From: Mycobacterium sp. AZCC_0083
GTDB taxonomy: Bacteria; Actinomycetota; Actinomycetes; Mycobacteriales; Mycobacteriaceae
Direction: 5' to 3'
DNA: 64,000 nt
Assembly (NCBI RefSeq): GCF_014202335.1
Contig: NZ_JACHGP010000001.1
Coordinates: 47,804-111,803 of the forward strand
Shown here: in pieces, positions 42,121 to 51,600 of the stretch
How the letters are laid out: every line of letters starts with the position of its first letter
Position numbering within the stretch: position 1 is the first letter of the stretch
Program-made: the position numbers and the translations under genes
Notes under the pieces: model-generated
What the model was told of the DNA's origin: nothing
Database searches by the model: none
The model's input: only the letters and a program-made list of their open reading frames with translations

Positions 42121-42567
42121 GGGGGATCCTCTTTCGTTCAAGACCGAAGTTTTCGACATCACCGTCAACCGGTGGACTTAATTTACTCACTCGACAGCAA
42201 ATATGCGTGGCTATTGACGTGAACTGCAAGTAACCGTTCCTAAGACAGTCTCAGCTCAGGGTGTCGGGGCCTGACTTCTTCGCTTGGATCGGCACGTTTG
42301 GCAAATAATCAGGGAAAGGGTATGCATTAGCGTCGTCCCATCACATGCAGATCTCTTTTCAATGAAAATGCCAGCTGAGAGGCATTGTTCCGCGACAAAG
42401 CATCGTGCGTTGGAAAATGGTGAAATAGCGGCACTCCGTGCCAGATTAGCTACAGCCAACAATCCCCTCTGCGCCGGGGGGCTCGACCCCCGCACGGCAA
42501 ACAATTATTTACATTGTCGAAAATTTAGCCAGCAAGCACCTGATCTTGCGGGAGTTACCCTCTAGGC
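42121..42567. other. AT-rich intergenic region between glycosidase and adenylate cyclase
   Basis: 447 bases between divergent genes. The composition is much more AT-rich than the rest of the window (for example around 42180-42210, 42300-42320 and 42500-42530). It must hold the glycosidase promoter on the left and the cyclase promoter on the right. Short frames exist but none has a convincing start or protein-like composition. Lsr2 binding would be plausible. Confidence 0.5.
42556..42561 (+). promoter_or_regulatory. -10 box of leaderless adenylate cyclase gene
   Basis: TACCCT, 6 nt before GTG 42568, the leaderless spacing, supporting this start. Confidence 0.6.
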
Positions 42568-43884
42568 GTGACAATCGCGGACAACGGAGCGGCGCCGACG
42601 GGCGTGATCCCGTCGGCTCGACGCGGCCCATGCGTGCCGGCCGTAGCACTGGAGATCCGGGGCGCGGGCCGCACCCAACACCAGGCGCAGGGCACGTCCC
42701 GACAGATGCGCGTGCTGTCCGTGACGACCCGGATCGCCGCGGTCGTGAGCGCGTTCTTCGGCATCCAGCAGTTCGTCATCGCGAACGACGCGCTGTGGCT
42801 CGGTTACCTGAACCTCGGCAGCGCCGTCGTCTTCCTTCTCATCCCGCAGCTGTACCGATACGGCGATCTACTCCCACCGGTGGCGTTCCTTCTGGTGGCG
42901 TACACGGGAATGACGATCTCCTCTATTTACATCGGCAGCGGGATCGGCCTGCACTTCTACTTCGCCGTCGCTGCGGCGATCATGCTGCTGGTACTGGGCA
43001 TCGAGCGCATCGTGCTGGCCTCGCTCCTCGCCGTGCTCGGAGCAGTCACGGTGGTCGCACTCGAGATGTGGGTGCCGCACAACACCGGCACCCAGCCCGA
43101 CTGGGCATTCAAGATGGGCTTCATCGTCAACACCGCGGCCGCATGGCTGCTCGTGGTCGCGACGGTCTGGTACGCACTGCGCGAGACTGCCAGGGCCGAG
43201 CAGGCAATGGAAACCGAGTACCAGCGCTCGGAAACGCTGCTGGTCAACATCCTTCCCGCCTCGATCGCCGAACGCCTGAAGAACCCGGCGCACAACATCA
43301 TTGCCGACAAGTACGACGATGCCTCGATCCTGTTCGCCGACATCGCCGGCTACACAAAACGGGCGAGCGACACCACACCGACCGAACTCGTCCGCTTCCT
43401 CGATGCCCTCTACACCGACCTCGACGCGCTCGTCGATCGCCACGGCCTCGAGAAGGTCAAGACGAGCGGCGACTCGTACATGGTGGTCAGTGGCGTACCC
43501 GAGTCGCGGCCCGACCACCTTCAGGCACTGGCCGGCCTGGCACTGGACATGGCCGACGCCGTGGCCGGCCTCAAGGATCTGCAGGGCCGTGAAGTCCCAC
43601 TGCGGATCGGCCTCGCGGCTGGACCGGTGGTCGCAGGCGTGGTCGGCGCCCGCAAGTTCTTCTACGACGTCTGGGGTGACGCGGTCAACGTGGCATCACG
43701 CATGGAGGCGACGGACGTCGAGGGCCGCATCCAAGTGCCCCATGACGTCTATCAACGCCTCAACCCCGAGTTCAGCTTCGAAGACCGAGGCGAGATAGAC
43801 GTCAAGGGCAAGGGCGTCATGCACACCTGGTATCTGACCGGGCGCCGGGCAGTGCCTGCCCCCATGCCCTCCGGCACGCTTTAG
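42568..43884 (+). CDS. cya: Class III membrane adenylate cyclase (Rv1625c-like)
   Basis: Makes cAMP from ATP. 438 residues: N-terminal tail to about 48, six membrane helices (about 50-205), a linker helix, and a class IIIa catalytic domain (about 250-430). All catalytic residues are present with an offset of +2 from Rv1625c numbering: metal ligands Asp258 and Asp302, adenine-specifying Lys298 and Asp367, and transition-state Asn374 and Arg378. It is therefore expected to work as a homodimer resembling half of a mammalian enzyme. Start GTG 42568 is supported by a -10 box. Its stop overlaps the dps stop on the opposite strand. Confidence 0.95.
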   Translation: MTIADNGAAPTGVIPSARRGPCVPAVALEIRGAGRTQHQAQGTSRQMRVLSVTTRIAAVVSAFFGIQQFVIANDALWLGYLNLGSAVVFLLIPQLYRYGDLLPPVAFLLVAYTGMTISSIYIGSGIGLHFYFAVAAAIMLLVLGIERIVLASLLAVLGAVTVVALEMWVPHNTGTQPDWAFKMGFIVNTAAAWLLVVATVWYALRETARAEQAMETEYQRSETLLVNILPASIAERLKNPAHNIIADKYDDASILFADIAGYTKRASDTTPTELVRFLDALYTDLDALVDRHGLEKVKTSGDSYMVVSGVPESRPDHLQALAGLALDMADAVAGLKDLQGREVPLRIGLAAGPVVAGVVGARKFFYDVWGDAVNVASRMEATDVEGRIQVPHDVYQRLNPEFSFEDRGEIDVKGKGVMHTWYLTGRRAVPAPMPSGTL

Positions 43885-44372
43885 ACCTTGCGGTTCTCTG
43901 ATTTGATCAGCCAGGCGAGCTTCTCAAGACCGTCGATCAGCTGGTGCAGGATGTCGGCCGTGCTGGGGTCTTCGGCGTCGACGTCGTCGTGCACCGCACG
44001 CATCGTGTCGACCGCCGCGTACACCCGCGCGGTGGCCAGGTCGACCGCCTCGGCAGTGCCGACCTCGTAGACCGGGAACTGCGGCAACGTGGTGGTGGCC
44101 GCCACGGTGTCCGACCGGCCGTCCGGCACGGCGTCCAGAGCACGCAGCCGCTCGGCGATGGTGTCACTACCGGCACGCGCGAAGTCGACGAGCTCGTCCA
44201 GCTGCAGGTGCAGATCGCGGAAGTTGGTCCCCACCACGTTCCAATGCGCCTGCTTGCCCTGCAGGTGCAGTTCGATCAGATCCACCAGCACGCGCTGCAG
44301 GTTTCCTGCCAACTGCGGTGAGGCCTCGAATACGGTGATGTCGGCGTCGTTTCGACGAGTTGCACTAGTCAT
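43881..44372 (-). CDS. dps: Dps-family DNA-binding ferritin
   Basis: Starvation/oxidative-stress protein that forms a 12-subunit shell, oxidises iron with peroxide and may bind DNA. 163 residues. Conserved ferroxidase helix LHLQGKQAHWNVVGTNFRDLHLQLDELVDFA and the second ligand group DTIAERLRAL are intact. Start ATG 44372 (protein MTSATRRND) has GGGAG 7 nt upstream; the open frame to 44429 is not needed. Closest in size to the shorter of the two mycobacterial Dps proteins. Convergent with the cyclase gene, 4-nt overlap. Confidence 0.9.
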   Translation of the reverse strand: MTSATRRNDADITVFEASPQLAGNLQRVLVDLIELHLQGKQAHWNVVGTNFRDLHLQLDELVDFARAGSDTIAERLRALDAVPDGRSDTVAATTTLPQFPVYEVGTAEAVDLATARVYAAVDTMRAVHDDVDAEDPSTADILHQLIDGLEKLAWLIKSENRKV

Positions 44373-44447
44373 GATGAGCTCCCTTTCGTTCACTGGGTAC
44401 AACCTCGCCACCACCGGGATGCATGGCATCCGCGCAGGTGAGTGCCC

Positions 44448-46295
44448 TCACACCGGCTGCTGCTCCTGCTGATCCTGTTGGGCGAGCAGTCGGGCGTAAC
44501 CCGCTCCCATGCCAAGCAGCACGAGACCCACCACGATGAAGACGACGACCCGGAAGATGCCGTCCAACGTGCCGAGGTCGAACAGGAACAGCTTCGCCAT
44601 CGCCGCCGCCACGAGCGCCATGCCCGCGCCGATCGGCACCGAGCGCTCCTCCCGCGACAGCTTTGCCGCATAACGAAACACGCCCGCCGCCAGACCGATC
44701 CAACAGATCGTGGCTGCCACGTGCCCGGCGAAGAAGCCGTAGACCTCGCCGCCGAACAGCACACCAGCCGTGACCGTGAACATCGTGATGGCATCCATGC
44801 CGATCAACGCGACAGCCGTCCACCCGAGTCGTATGACGTCGTCGGCCTTGCCAATCCATGACCACGTCATCGCCACCGCGCAGGCCACCAGCAGAAGACT
44901 GGCGATCAGTGTCGAGACGGCAACCGGCGTCGTCACCGAGGTCGCACTGGTCAGCATCTCGGGCGGGGCGTAGCCGAGGTAATAGCATGCTCCAGCGACG
45001 CCGAAGCCCATGGCGCACCAGCGGGCGACCGTGCTGCTTCGCCCCGCCACCGCAACCACCGCCGCCATCGCCAGCAGCAACGGCGCGGTCACCGGGCCGT
45101 CAAACGCGACTGCGACCGCGATGAGCGCGGCGGCCGCGGACAGGGCTGACCAAATCTGACGCACGGCACCCGTCACGTTTGGCAACCGACCACCCACCAG
45201 CACGATCGCGAGCAGAACCGCGGCAAGGACACCCGCAGACAATGCGGACGTCACCCGGCCCGCGACTGCCGAGACCGCAAGCACGGGCAGCGTTCCCGCG
45301 GCCGCCAGCAGCGCGGTCACGACCGGACGACTACTGCGGGGCAACAGGATCAAGGCACTGACGATGGCCAGCGCCACGGCGATGCCGCAGGCACCGGCGA
45401 CCCAAGCTGCATGGCCCGAGCCTCGCGGGACCACGGCGAGCGCGACCAGCAGAGGCAGGGTCGCCGCAGCCACGCGGGCAGCGTGCAGGCCGGTCCAGTC
45501 CTTGCCGAGTTGCACCGGCAGGCTCGCAGCGGACAGCGCGAGCATGAACCCGACGAGGAGCAGGGTGATCCCGTCGGTCACCACGGGCCCGAGTCCGATC
45601 AGTGGCACCAGGACCAACAGTCCCAGATGCTCGGAGTCCCAGCGCCGCGCCAGCGTCAACCCACCGCCCGCGACGATGGCCGCCAACACGAGACCCACCG
45701 GCGCCGTCACCCAGCCGTAGATGGTGGTGACGGCGATGACGTCCATGTACGCGGCGGCGATACCGGTGGCGGTTAGCGCGATCGCCCCGACGCGGCCGCC
45801 CGGCCTGGTGTTGAGCCACCACCCGGCACCGACCAGCGCACCGGCCAGAACCGCACCCGCGGCTACACGAAACTCGGGACGCAGGATTCCCGCCTGGGCA
45901 GCCAGGACCAGGAGGAGGACCACGCCGACGAGCGTGACGGCCACACCCGCCACTGCGAGGACCTTGCCGATCCAGCCGTCTGAGTGGGGTGCGGGCTGCG
46001 GCCGAGGAGCCTGGACCGGACCGATGGGCTGTGCCAGGGCAGTGTGGGCCGGGGCGGGCGCGGCCTGCGCAGCAGGCTGCTGGTACGTCGCAGGCTGCGC
46101 GGCGTACTGCGGGTACTGAGGCGGGTATTGCGCCTGCGGGTAGTAGTACGGCGCCGGCGCAACGGGCTGTGGCGTCCGCTCGGCCATGATGCGCTCCAGT
46201 CCACGCAGATCGGTCGACGCGCGCGCCAGGTAACTCGCCATCGTCGCGAAATCCGCCGAGAGCCTGGAGATGACGGCCTGATCGGGTTCGGTCAT
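44448..46295 (-). CDS. Large polytopic membrane protein, DUF2339-like
   Basis: 615 residues. Residues 1-40 form a charged helix, about 45-100 a Pro/Tyr/Gln/Ala-rich linker, and the rest is about 15 or more hydrophobic helices with short loops, the layout of DUF2339 proteins. No catalytic motif is visible. It lies 54 nt downstream of the response-regulator gene on the same strand, and a GAGTAG/CTACTC palindrome in that gap may be a control site, so it may be an output of that two-component system. Function unknown; an envelope-stress role is only a guess. Confidence 0.75.
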   Translation of the reverse strand: MTEPDQAVISRLSADFATMASYLARASTDLRGLERIMAERTPQPVAPAPYYYPQAQYPPQYPQYAAQPATYQQPAAQAAPAPAHTALAQPIGPVQAPRPQPAPHSDGWIGKVLAVAGVAVTLVGVVLLLVLAAQAGILRPEFRVAAGAVLAGALVGAGWWLNTRPGGRVGAIALTATGIAAAYMDVIAVTTIYGWVTAPVGLVLAAIVAGGGLTLARRWDSEHLGLLVLVPLIGLGPVVTDGITLLLVGFMLALSAASLPVQLGKDWTGLHAARVAAATLPLLVALAVVPRGSGHAAWVAGACGIAVALAIVSALILLPRSSRPVVTALLAAAGTLPVLAVSAVAGRVTSALSAGVLAAVLLAIVLVGGRLPNVTGAVRQIWSALSAAAALIAVAVAFDGPVTAPLLLAMAAVVAVAGRSSTVARWCAMGFGVAGACYYLGYAPPEMLTSATSVTTPVAVSTLIASLLLVACAVAMTWSWIGKADDVIRLGWTAVALIGMDAITMFTVTAGVLFGGEVYGFFAGHVAATICWIGLAAGVFRYAAKLSREERSVPIGAGMALVAAAMAKLFLFDLGTLDGIFRVVVFIVVGLVLLGMGAGYARLLAQQDQQEQQPV

Positions 46296-46330
46296 GGCGC
46301 CATCGTGGCACCGTGAATCGCGCTGGTCTT

Positions 46331-46344
46331 GAGTAGTCCTACTC
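46331..46344. promoter_or_regulatory. Palindrome upstream of the DUF2339-like gene
   Basis: GAGTAG-TC-CTACTC, extending weakly to TT...AA outside, 36 nt before the start codon at 46295. The form fits a binding site for a NarL/LuxR-type dimer such as the regulator encoded just upstream. Confidence 0.4.
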
Positions 46345-46349
46345 GAACA

Positions 46350-47021
46350 TCACTCCTGGTCGAGGCCGTGCTCGATGGCGTACCGGGCCAGTTCGACGCG
46401 GTTGGCCACCTGCAGCTTCCGGAAGGTCGCCTGCACGTGGTTCTCGACGGTGCGGTGGCTCAACGACAGCCGTTCCGCGATCTGCCTGGCGGTCAGCCCC
46501 TTCGCCACGTGTCGCAGGACTTCGGTCTCGCGTTCGGTGAGGGTCGGCATCCCCGATCCCGCGTCGGGCGTCGAGGCCATCCGCCGGTACTCCCCCAGCA
46601 CCAGACCGGCAAGGCCGGGAGTGAACACCGCCCGGCCCTCGCCGGTGGCGCTCACGGCCGCAGCGAGTTCGGCCTTCGACGCGCTCTTCACCAGATAGCC
46701 GGTGGCGCCGGCCTTTACCGCCTCGAGGACGTCGTCTCGCTCGTCGGAAGCCGACAGCACCAGGATCCTCGACGACGGGGACACCGCGAGCACCTCCGCC
46801 GTCGCCTGGGCACCCGTGCCGTCCGACAGGCGCATGTCCATCACCACGACGTCGGGTGTCACCACCGCGGCGCGACGGCGGGCGGACGCGACGCCGTCGG
46901 CCGTCGCGACCACGTCGAAGCCGTCCTCGGCCAAGTCGCGGGCGACCGCGTCCCGCCAGATCGGATGGTCGTCGACCACCATCACCCGGTACTCGCGCTT
47001 AGCGCCTGCCATTGCGCTCAC
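46350..47021 (-). CDS. NarL/LuxR-family response regulator
   Basis: 223 residues: receiver domain (VVDDHPIWRDAV; phospho-acceptor Asp in VVVMDMRL; lysine in LVKSAS) and a C-terminal LuxR helix-turn-helix (LTERETEVLRHVAKGLTARQIAERLSLSHRTVENHVQATFRKL). GTG 47021 overlaps the kinase gene by 23 nt; ATG 47012 is also possible. With the kinase it forms a cognate pair, transcribed from the transporter operon. Confidence 0.92.
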   Translation of the reverse strand: MSAMAGAKREYRVMVVDDHPIWRDAVARDLAEDGFDVVATADGVASARRRAAVVTPDVVVMDMRLSDGTGAQATAEVLAVSPSSRILVLSASDERDDVLEAVKAGATGYLVKSASKAELAAAVSATGEGRAVFTPGLAGLVLGEYRRMASTPDAGSGMPTLTERETEVLRHVAKGLTARQIAERLSLSHRTVENHVQATFRKLQVANRVELARYAIEHGLDQE

Positions 47022-48159
47022 CCCGTCTCGGGACCATGAGCTCCCATTCCGTTCCCGTGTCGGGCCCGGTGTTCAACCGCGCGCTGCCACCCAACCAGTT
47101 CATCCGTCCCACAATCGATTTCGCGACACCGACGCGTCCCTCGGCGACCGCCTGGTCGAGGCGTCCAGCGGGGATTCCCACCCCGTCGTCGCGGATGCTG
47201 ACCACCACCGAGTCTCCCAGATCCTCGAGCAAGACGAAGGCACGTGCGTCCGGCCCGGCGTGCGCGACGACGTTGTCCAAGGCGTTGGCCACCGCGGCGT
47301 CCACCTCGGTGGCGACCGCCGTGTCCAACGGCACCGGGGTGGCGGGCAGGCTCACCGACACCCGATCGCTCGCGCGGACCCGAAGCAGCGTCACCAGGTC
47401 GGTCGAAGCCGAGGCCACGGCAGGCAGACCGGAGCTGCCCACGCTGACGAGTCGCCGCAACGCCCGTTCCTGTTCGCCCGCGAGTTCAGCCAATTCCGCT
47501 GTGGCTCCACCGATTTCACGTCCGCGACGCGCGACCAGGGCGAGTACCTGAATCGCACCGTCGTGAACCTCGCGGGACAACCGTTCGCGCTCCTCCAGCG
47601 ATGCCGCGAGCCGAGCCGCGTCCTCCAGTTCGGCGTGGGCGCGTCGCGCCGTCTGGGCAGCCATGCCGATCGCCAGGCCCACCGCGAGCTCGATGACTAT
47701 GGTGGCGTTGCGGCCCACGTCGATGCTGAAGTAACCCTTCGACGCCGCACTGGCCGCCATCACCACGACGCCGGCGACCATGCCGACGATCGGCCCGAGC
47801 AGGATCGCCGCGGAGATGGTCGCGTTGGTGGCCCATAGCGTGGTCGGCCACGATTGGTTGGCCGCCACCCACTGATCGGACGCGACGAACCCGGTGGACA
47901 GCACCAGCACCACCACCACGACGAGCTCGGCGATCACCCATGCCGGCCTGCGGCCGTAGCCCTGCAGGTACGCCGCCGCGCACGCCACGCTCCAGCCGAT
48001 CAGCACCGCGAAGAGCGCCCATCCGATCGCGGGCCGGTCCAGGTCCTCGTTGATCGCGATCTGAAAATACAGCGCGTAGATGCAACTCAGGAGCCGGAAC
48101 ACCTGCGCCGCCCGCCACAGTGGGGCTGCGGGGTCCGGTCCGCGTGCCGCCGGCATCAC
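46999..48159 (-). CDS. Membrane sensor histidine kinase (MacS/NarX-like)
   Basis: 386 residues. Five or six hydrophobic helices fill the first 170 residues without a large extracellular sensor loop, then a dimerisation helix with phospho-accepting His in RLSREVHDGAIQVLALV, and a degenerate ATPase domain (ANALDNVVAHA, IRDDGVGIPAGRL). The HDG form fits kinases paired with NarL-type regulators. The start (GTG 48159 or ATG 48156) lies 4-7 nt after the stop of the ABC ATPase gene, so it is co-transcribed with the transporter and may sense it or its substrate. Confidence 0.9.
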   Translation of the reverse strand: MMPAARGPDPAAPLWRAAQVFRLLSCIYALYFQIAINEDLDRPAIGWALFAVLIGWSVACAAAYLQGYGRRPAWVIAELVVVVVLVLSTGFVASDQWVAANQSWPTTLWATNATISAAILLGPIVGMVAGVVVMAASAASKGYFSIDVGRNATIVIELAVGLAIGMAAQTARRAHAELEDAARLAASLEERERLSREVHDGAIQVLALVARRGREIGGATAELAELAGEQERALRRLVSVGSSGLPAVASASTDLVTLLRVRASDRVSVSLPATPVPLDTAVATEVDAAVANALDNVVAHAGPDARAFVLLEDLGDSVVVSIRDDGVGIPAGRLDQAVAEGRVGVAKSIVGRMNWLGGSARLNTGPDTGTEWELMVPRRGERNGRR

Positions 48160-48163
48160 CGCT

Positions 48164-48925
48164 CTACATCACCTTGGACAGGAATGCCTTCGTCCGCTCG
48201 TGCTGGGGATTGCTCAACACCTCGCGTGGCTTGCCGCTCTCCACGATCACCCCGCCGTCCATGAAGACGATCTGGTCGGCGACCTCGCGGGCGAAGCCCA
48301 TCTCGTGGGTGACCACCACCATCGTCATGCCTTCGCTCGCCAGCTTCTTCATCACGGCGAGGACCTCGCCGACGAGCTCGGGGTCGAGTGCCGACGTCGG
48401 TTCGTCGAACAGCATCAGTTTGGGGTCCATCGCCAGTGCCCGCGCGATCGCCACGCGCTGCTGCTGACCACCGGACAACTGGGCCGGATAGGCGGTTGCC
48501 TTCTCCGACAGGCCGACCTGTTCCAGCAGATCCTTGCCGCGGGCGATCGCTGCGGCCTTCTTGACGCCCTTCACCTGGATCGGGGCCTCGATGATGTTGT
48601 CGAGCGCGGTGCGATGCGGGAACAGGTTGAAGTGCTGAAACACCATCCCGATGTTCCGGCGCTGCTTCGCGGCCTCGCGCGGCGGCATCTCGTGTAGTTT
48701 GTCGCCGCGCTCCCGGTAGCCGATCAGGTCACCGTCGACGTAGAGCCGACCGGCATTCACCTGCTCCAGATGGTTGATGCACCGCAGGAACGTCGACTTG
48801 CCAGACCCGGACGGACCGACAAGGACCAGCACCTGGCCCTTGTCGATCTCCAAGGTCACGCCCTTGAGCACCTTCAGCGCACCGAAGCTCTTGCACACGC
48901 TCTCGGCCTTCACCATCGGCGTCAT
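48164..48925 (-). CDS. Polar amino-acid ABC transporter ATPase
   Basis: 253 residues of the GlnQ/HisP type. Walker [10 protein letters not shown], the Q-loop [11 protein letters not shown], signature LSGGQQQRV, Walker [15 protein letters not shown] and the H-loop THEMG are complete. ATG 48925 overlaps the permease stop (ATGA). It energises uptake of a polar amino acid, perhaps glutamine or glutamate, judged from family only. Confidence 0.93.
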   Translation of the reverse strand: MTPMVKAESVCKSFGALKVLKGVTLEIDKGQVLVLVGPSGSGKSTFLRCINHLEQVNAGRLYVDGDLIGYRERGDKLHEMPPREAAKQRRNIGMVFQHFNLFPHRTALDNIIEAPIQVKGVKKAAAIARGKDLLEQVGLSEKATAYPAQLSGGQQQRVAIARALAMDPKLMLFDEPTSALDPELVGEVLAVMKKLASEGMTMVVVTHEMGFAREVADQIVFMDGGVIVESGKPREVLSNPQHERTKAFLSKVM

Positions 48926-49839
48926 GGGTGCCCCCCTATACCTATGGTTTGCGCGGCCGCCAGCGCTTCGAGCTGCTTGGTGGTCAGCTTGCGCGACGCG
49001 CCGCGGGAGAAGTACCGCTCCAAGTAGAACTGGCCGACCATCAGGACGCTGGTGATGGCCAGATACCAGGTCGCGGCGACCATGAGCAGCGGTATGGGCT
49101 CGAAGATCACGCCGGAGATGTCGCGGGCCCGCCCGTACAACTCGAGACTGAACGGCACCGCCGTCACCAACGACGTGGTCTTCAGCATGCTGATGAACTC
49201 GTTGCCGGTCGGCGGGATGATCACGCGCATGGCCTGTGGCAACACGGTGCGACGCATCGTCATCGACCACGACATGCCCAGCGCGGTCGACGCCTCGGAC
49301 TGACCCTCGGGCACCGAGCTGATGCCTGCACGGATGATCTCCGCCATGTATGCGGCCTCGTTGAGGCCAAGGCCCACGAACGCCAGGGTGAAGTTGATCG
49401 ACAGATCCTGCAGGTTCAGGTGGAACAGCGACGGCCCGAAGGGGACTCCGAGCTGGATGTTCTTGTACAGCGTGGGGACCAACCCCCAGAACACCAGCTG
49501 CACGTACACCGGAGTACCGCGGAAGATCCAGAGATACACCCAGGCAACCGATTTGAACACCGGGTTGGGCGAGAGCCGCATGACTGCCAGCAATACGCCC
49601 AGCGCCACTGCCAGCACCATCGACAGCACGGTCAGCTGGATGGTGTACCAGGCCCCCGCCGAAATCCGTTCGTCGAACAGATACTTGCGGTAGGTGGCCC
49701 AGCCGTACGCGTCATTGGTGGCTGCACCGTAGAGGAACAACACCACCAGGACGACGATGACGATCGCCGCCACCCACCGCCACGGGTGCCGCAACGGCAC
49801 CGCGTCGATGGCGGATGGCGACGAAGCGTCAACTGTCAT
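48922..49839 (-). CDS. Polar amino-acid ABC transporter permease
   Basis: 305 residues of the HisM/GlnP family: an N-terminal helix, then a five-helix permease core with [27 protein letters not shown] and the EAA-like docking loop [39 protein letters not shown]-terminal cytosolic tail of about 30 residues follows. Only one permease gene is present, so the channel is probably a homodimer. It starts 6 nt after the binding-protein stop. Confidence 0.92.
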   Translation of the reverse strand: MTVDASSPSAIDAVPLRHPWRWVAAIVIVVLVVLFLYGAATNDAYGWATYRKYLFDERISAGAWYTIQLTVLSMVLAVALGVLLAVMRLSPNPVFKSVAWVYLWIFRGTPVYVQLVFWGLVPTLYKNIQLGVPFGPSLFHLNLQDLSINFTLAFVGLGLNEAAYMAEIIRAGISSVPEGQSEASTALGMSWSMTMRRTVLPQAMRVIIPPTGNEFISMLKTTSLVTAVPFSLELYGRARDISGVIFEPIPLLMVAATWYLAITSVLMVGQFYLERYFSRGASRKLTTKQLEALAAAQTIGIGGHP

Positions 49840-49845
49840 AAGCGG

Positions 49846-50745
49846 TTAGCTGGTCGCACCGTTGATGACGGGCTTGTCGATCAACCCCGCCTCGACGCCC
49901 CAGTTCGTCGCGATCGTCTTGTAGTCGCCCGTCTCGATCAGGTGCTCGAGCGCCTTCTGCAGGGATGCCGCCAGCGGCGAACCCTTGGCCACTGGCCAGC
50001 CGTATGGCGCCGAGTCGAAGGTCTCACCGGCGGTCTCGAGCTTGCCGTTGCTCTGCTTGATCGCGTAGAGCGTCACCGGGGAGTCCGCCGACATCGCATC
50101 CGCCTTGCCCAGCACGACGGCGCTGGTGGCGTCGTCCTGGCGGTCGAACTTGATGATCTCGATCGCAGGCTTGCCCTCGTCCGTGCACTTCTTGCTGCGC
50201 GCAGGCAATTCGTCGGTCTCTTGGACCGTGGTCGACTGGACCGCGACCTTCTTGCCGCACGCGTTCTCCGGATCGACCTGGGCTCCCTTGCCCTTCGCCC
50301 ACAGGCTGCCCGCGGAGAAGTAGGTGACGAAGTCGACGGACGCCTCGCGCTCCTTGGTGTCGGTGAACGACGACATCCCGACGTTGTAGGTACCGCCCTG
50401 GATCGCCGGGATGATCTTGTCGAAATCGGATTCGCGGTACTCGGCGGTGAGGCCCAGGGTAGCCGCGACGGCGTTCATCAGGTCGACGTCGAAGCCGACG
50501 ATCTTGCCGCTCGGATCCTTGAACTCATTCGGTGCGTATGGCGGGTTGGTCCCGACGACCAGCTTGCCGGAGGACTTGATGTTCTCGGGCACGGTGTTGG
50601 CAATCTCGTCGACCTTTGCCGCGGACGGTGCGGCCGCGGTGGTCGACGGGCCGTTACCTTCGGTGTTGCTCGCACACCCCGACATCACCAGTGCGCCCGT
50701 CGCGGCAAAAACCGCGGCCATGCGCCACATCTTCTTACCTGGCAC
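49846..50745 (-). CDS. Polar amino-acid-binding lipoprotein of ABC transporter
   Basis: 299 residues from GTG 50745 (GAGG 6 nt upstream). Signal peptide with lipobox MSGC, acylated Cys24, a Thr/Ala linker, then a family 3 bacterial binding domain: LVVGTNPPYAPNEFKDPSGKIVGFDVDLMNAVA, RESDFDKIIPAIQGGTYNVGMSSFT, and a hinge with two cysteines (NACGKK, KKCTDE). The domain resembles GlnH/ArtJ; the ligand is not certain. It is the first gene of a five-gene operon ending in the two-component system. Confidence 0.9.
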   Translation of the reverse strand: MPGKKMWRMAAVFAATGALVMSGCASNTEGNGPSTTAAAPSAAKVDEIANTVPENIKSSGKLVVGTNPPYAPNEFKDPSGKIVGFDVDLMNAVAATLGLTAEYRESDFDKIIPAIQGGTYNVGMSSFTDTKEREASVDFVTYFSAGSLWAKGKGAQVDPENACGKKVAVQSTTVQETDELPARSKKCTDEGKPAIEIIKFDRQDDATSAVVLGKADAMSADSPVTLYAIKQSNGKLETAGETFDSAPYGWPVAKGSPLAASLQKALEHLIETGDYKTIATNWGVEAGLIDKPVINGATS

Positions 50746-50901
50746 GAGTTGCCTCTTCTTTCTGAATTGGGCCTCAGTGGTTGGCCGGTAACGGAACACT
50801 AGCGGGGTGTTGGCGCCGCGGTAGGTGAAACTTAACGCCGGTCGCCGATCGGCGCCGTGTGAATCCCCCGCGCAGGGTAAACGCTGTGGAACACTTTCCG
50901 C

Positions 50902-51537
50902 ATGACAACTCCCGCTGTACCGAACCTGTTGCCGCACCTGTGGAAGTCTGCTCTGGTCTCCGGCGTGCTGGCCGTCGCACTCGGCGTTGCGGTCGTGGCG
51001 TGGCCGGGCATCTCAATCGCCGTCGCCGCCATCTTCTTCGGCGCCTACCTGCTGGTGACGGGTATCCAGCAGGTGATCTTTGCATTCAGCCTGCACGTCA
51101 CCGCAGGCGGTCGCGTCCTGCTGTTCATCAGCGGCGCCGCCGCACTGATCCTCGCGGTACTGGCATTCCGGCACCTCTACGATGCGGTTTTGCTGATGGC
51201 CATCTGGATCGCCGTCGGCTTCGTCTTCCGCGGCGTGGCGACGACGGTTTCAGCGATCAGTGACCCGACGCTGCCCGGGCGCCTCTGGAACATCTTCGTC
51301 GGCCTCATCAGCCTCATCGCCGGTGTCGTGGTCCTGGCGTCGCCGTTCGAATCGATGGCCACCCTCGCGCTGGTGGTCGGCATCTGGCTGATCGTCATCG
51401 GCGTGATGGAGGTCGTCGCCGCGTTCGGCATCCGTGCCACCACCAAGAAGGTAGCGACCAAGCCCGCCGCCGACGTCGTGCCGGAGGTCACCTCGGAAGC
51501 CAAGGAGGCCACCGAGGCGAAGGAATCCACCAACTGA
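50902..51537 (+). CDS. HdeD-family membrane protein
   Basis: 211 residues with six hydrophobic helices arranged as three similar pairs ([32 protein letters not shown] is the typical first pair), the HdeD acid-resistance family. The C-terminal 40 residues are a charged Lys/Glu/Ala-rich tail. ATG 50902 has no clear ribosome site. It runs in the direction of cydA, with 89 nt between them holding two palindromic sites. Function in mycobacteria unknown. Confidence 0.82.
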   Translation: MTTPAVPNLLPHLWKSALVSGVLAVALGVAVVAWPGISIAVAAIFFGAYLLVTGIQQVIFAFSLHVTAGGRVLLFISGAAALILAVLAFRHLYDAVLLMAIWIAVGFVFRGVATTVSAISDPTLPGRLWNIFVGLISLIAGVVVLASPFESMATLALVVGIWLIVIGVMEVVAAFGIRATTKKVATKPAADVVPEVTSEAKEATEAKESTN

Positions 51538-51544
51538 ATGAGGG

Positions 51545-51560
51545 CGTGACCAGGGTCATG
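51545..51560. promoter_or_regulatory. CRP-like site upstream of cydA
   Basis: CGTGA-N6-TCATG resembles the CRP consensus TGTGA-N6-TCACA, with both GTGA/TCA cores intact. Mycobacterial cydAB is reported to be controlled by Crp. It lies 8 nt past the HdeD stop, so part of the symmetry (GGGC...GCCC around it) could instead be a terminator stem. Confidence 0.45.
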
Positions 51561-51573
51561 GCCCTTTGCGTTG

Positions 51574-51600
51574 TTGTCTACTACAATTCGTCGTAGACAA
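51574..51600. promoter_or_regulatory. 27-bp palindromic operator upstream of cydA
   Basis: TTGTCTACTAC, 5 nt, GTCGTAGACAA: eleven-base arms with a single mismatch. The TACTAC/GTCGTA half-sites resemble BlaI/MecI-type operators (TACTAC...GTAGTA). It lies 26 nt before the cydA ATG and would cover the promoter or early leader. Confidence 0.6.

Noticed and set aside
42256..42504. An 82-codon minus-strand frame in the AT-rich intergenic region
   Set aside because: No ribosome site, no -10 box at leaderless spacing, and composition unlike neighbouring proteins.
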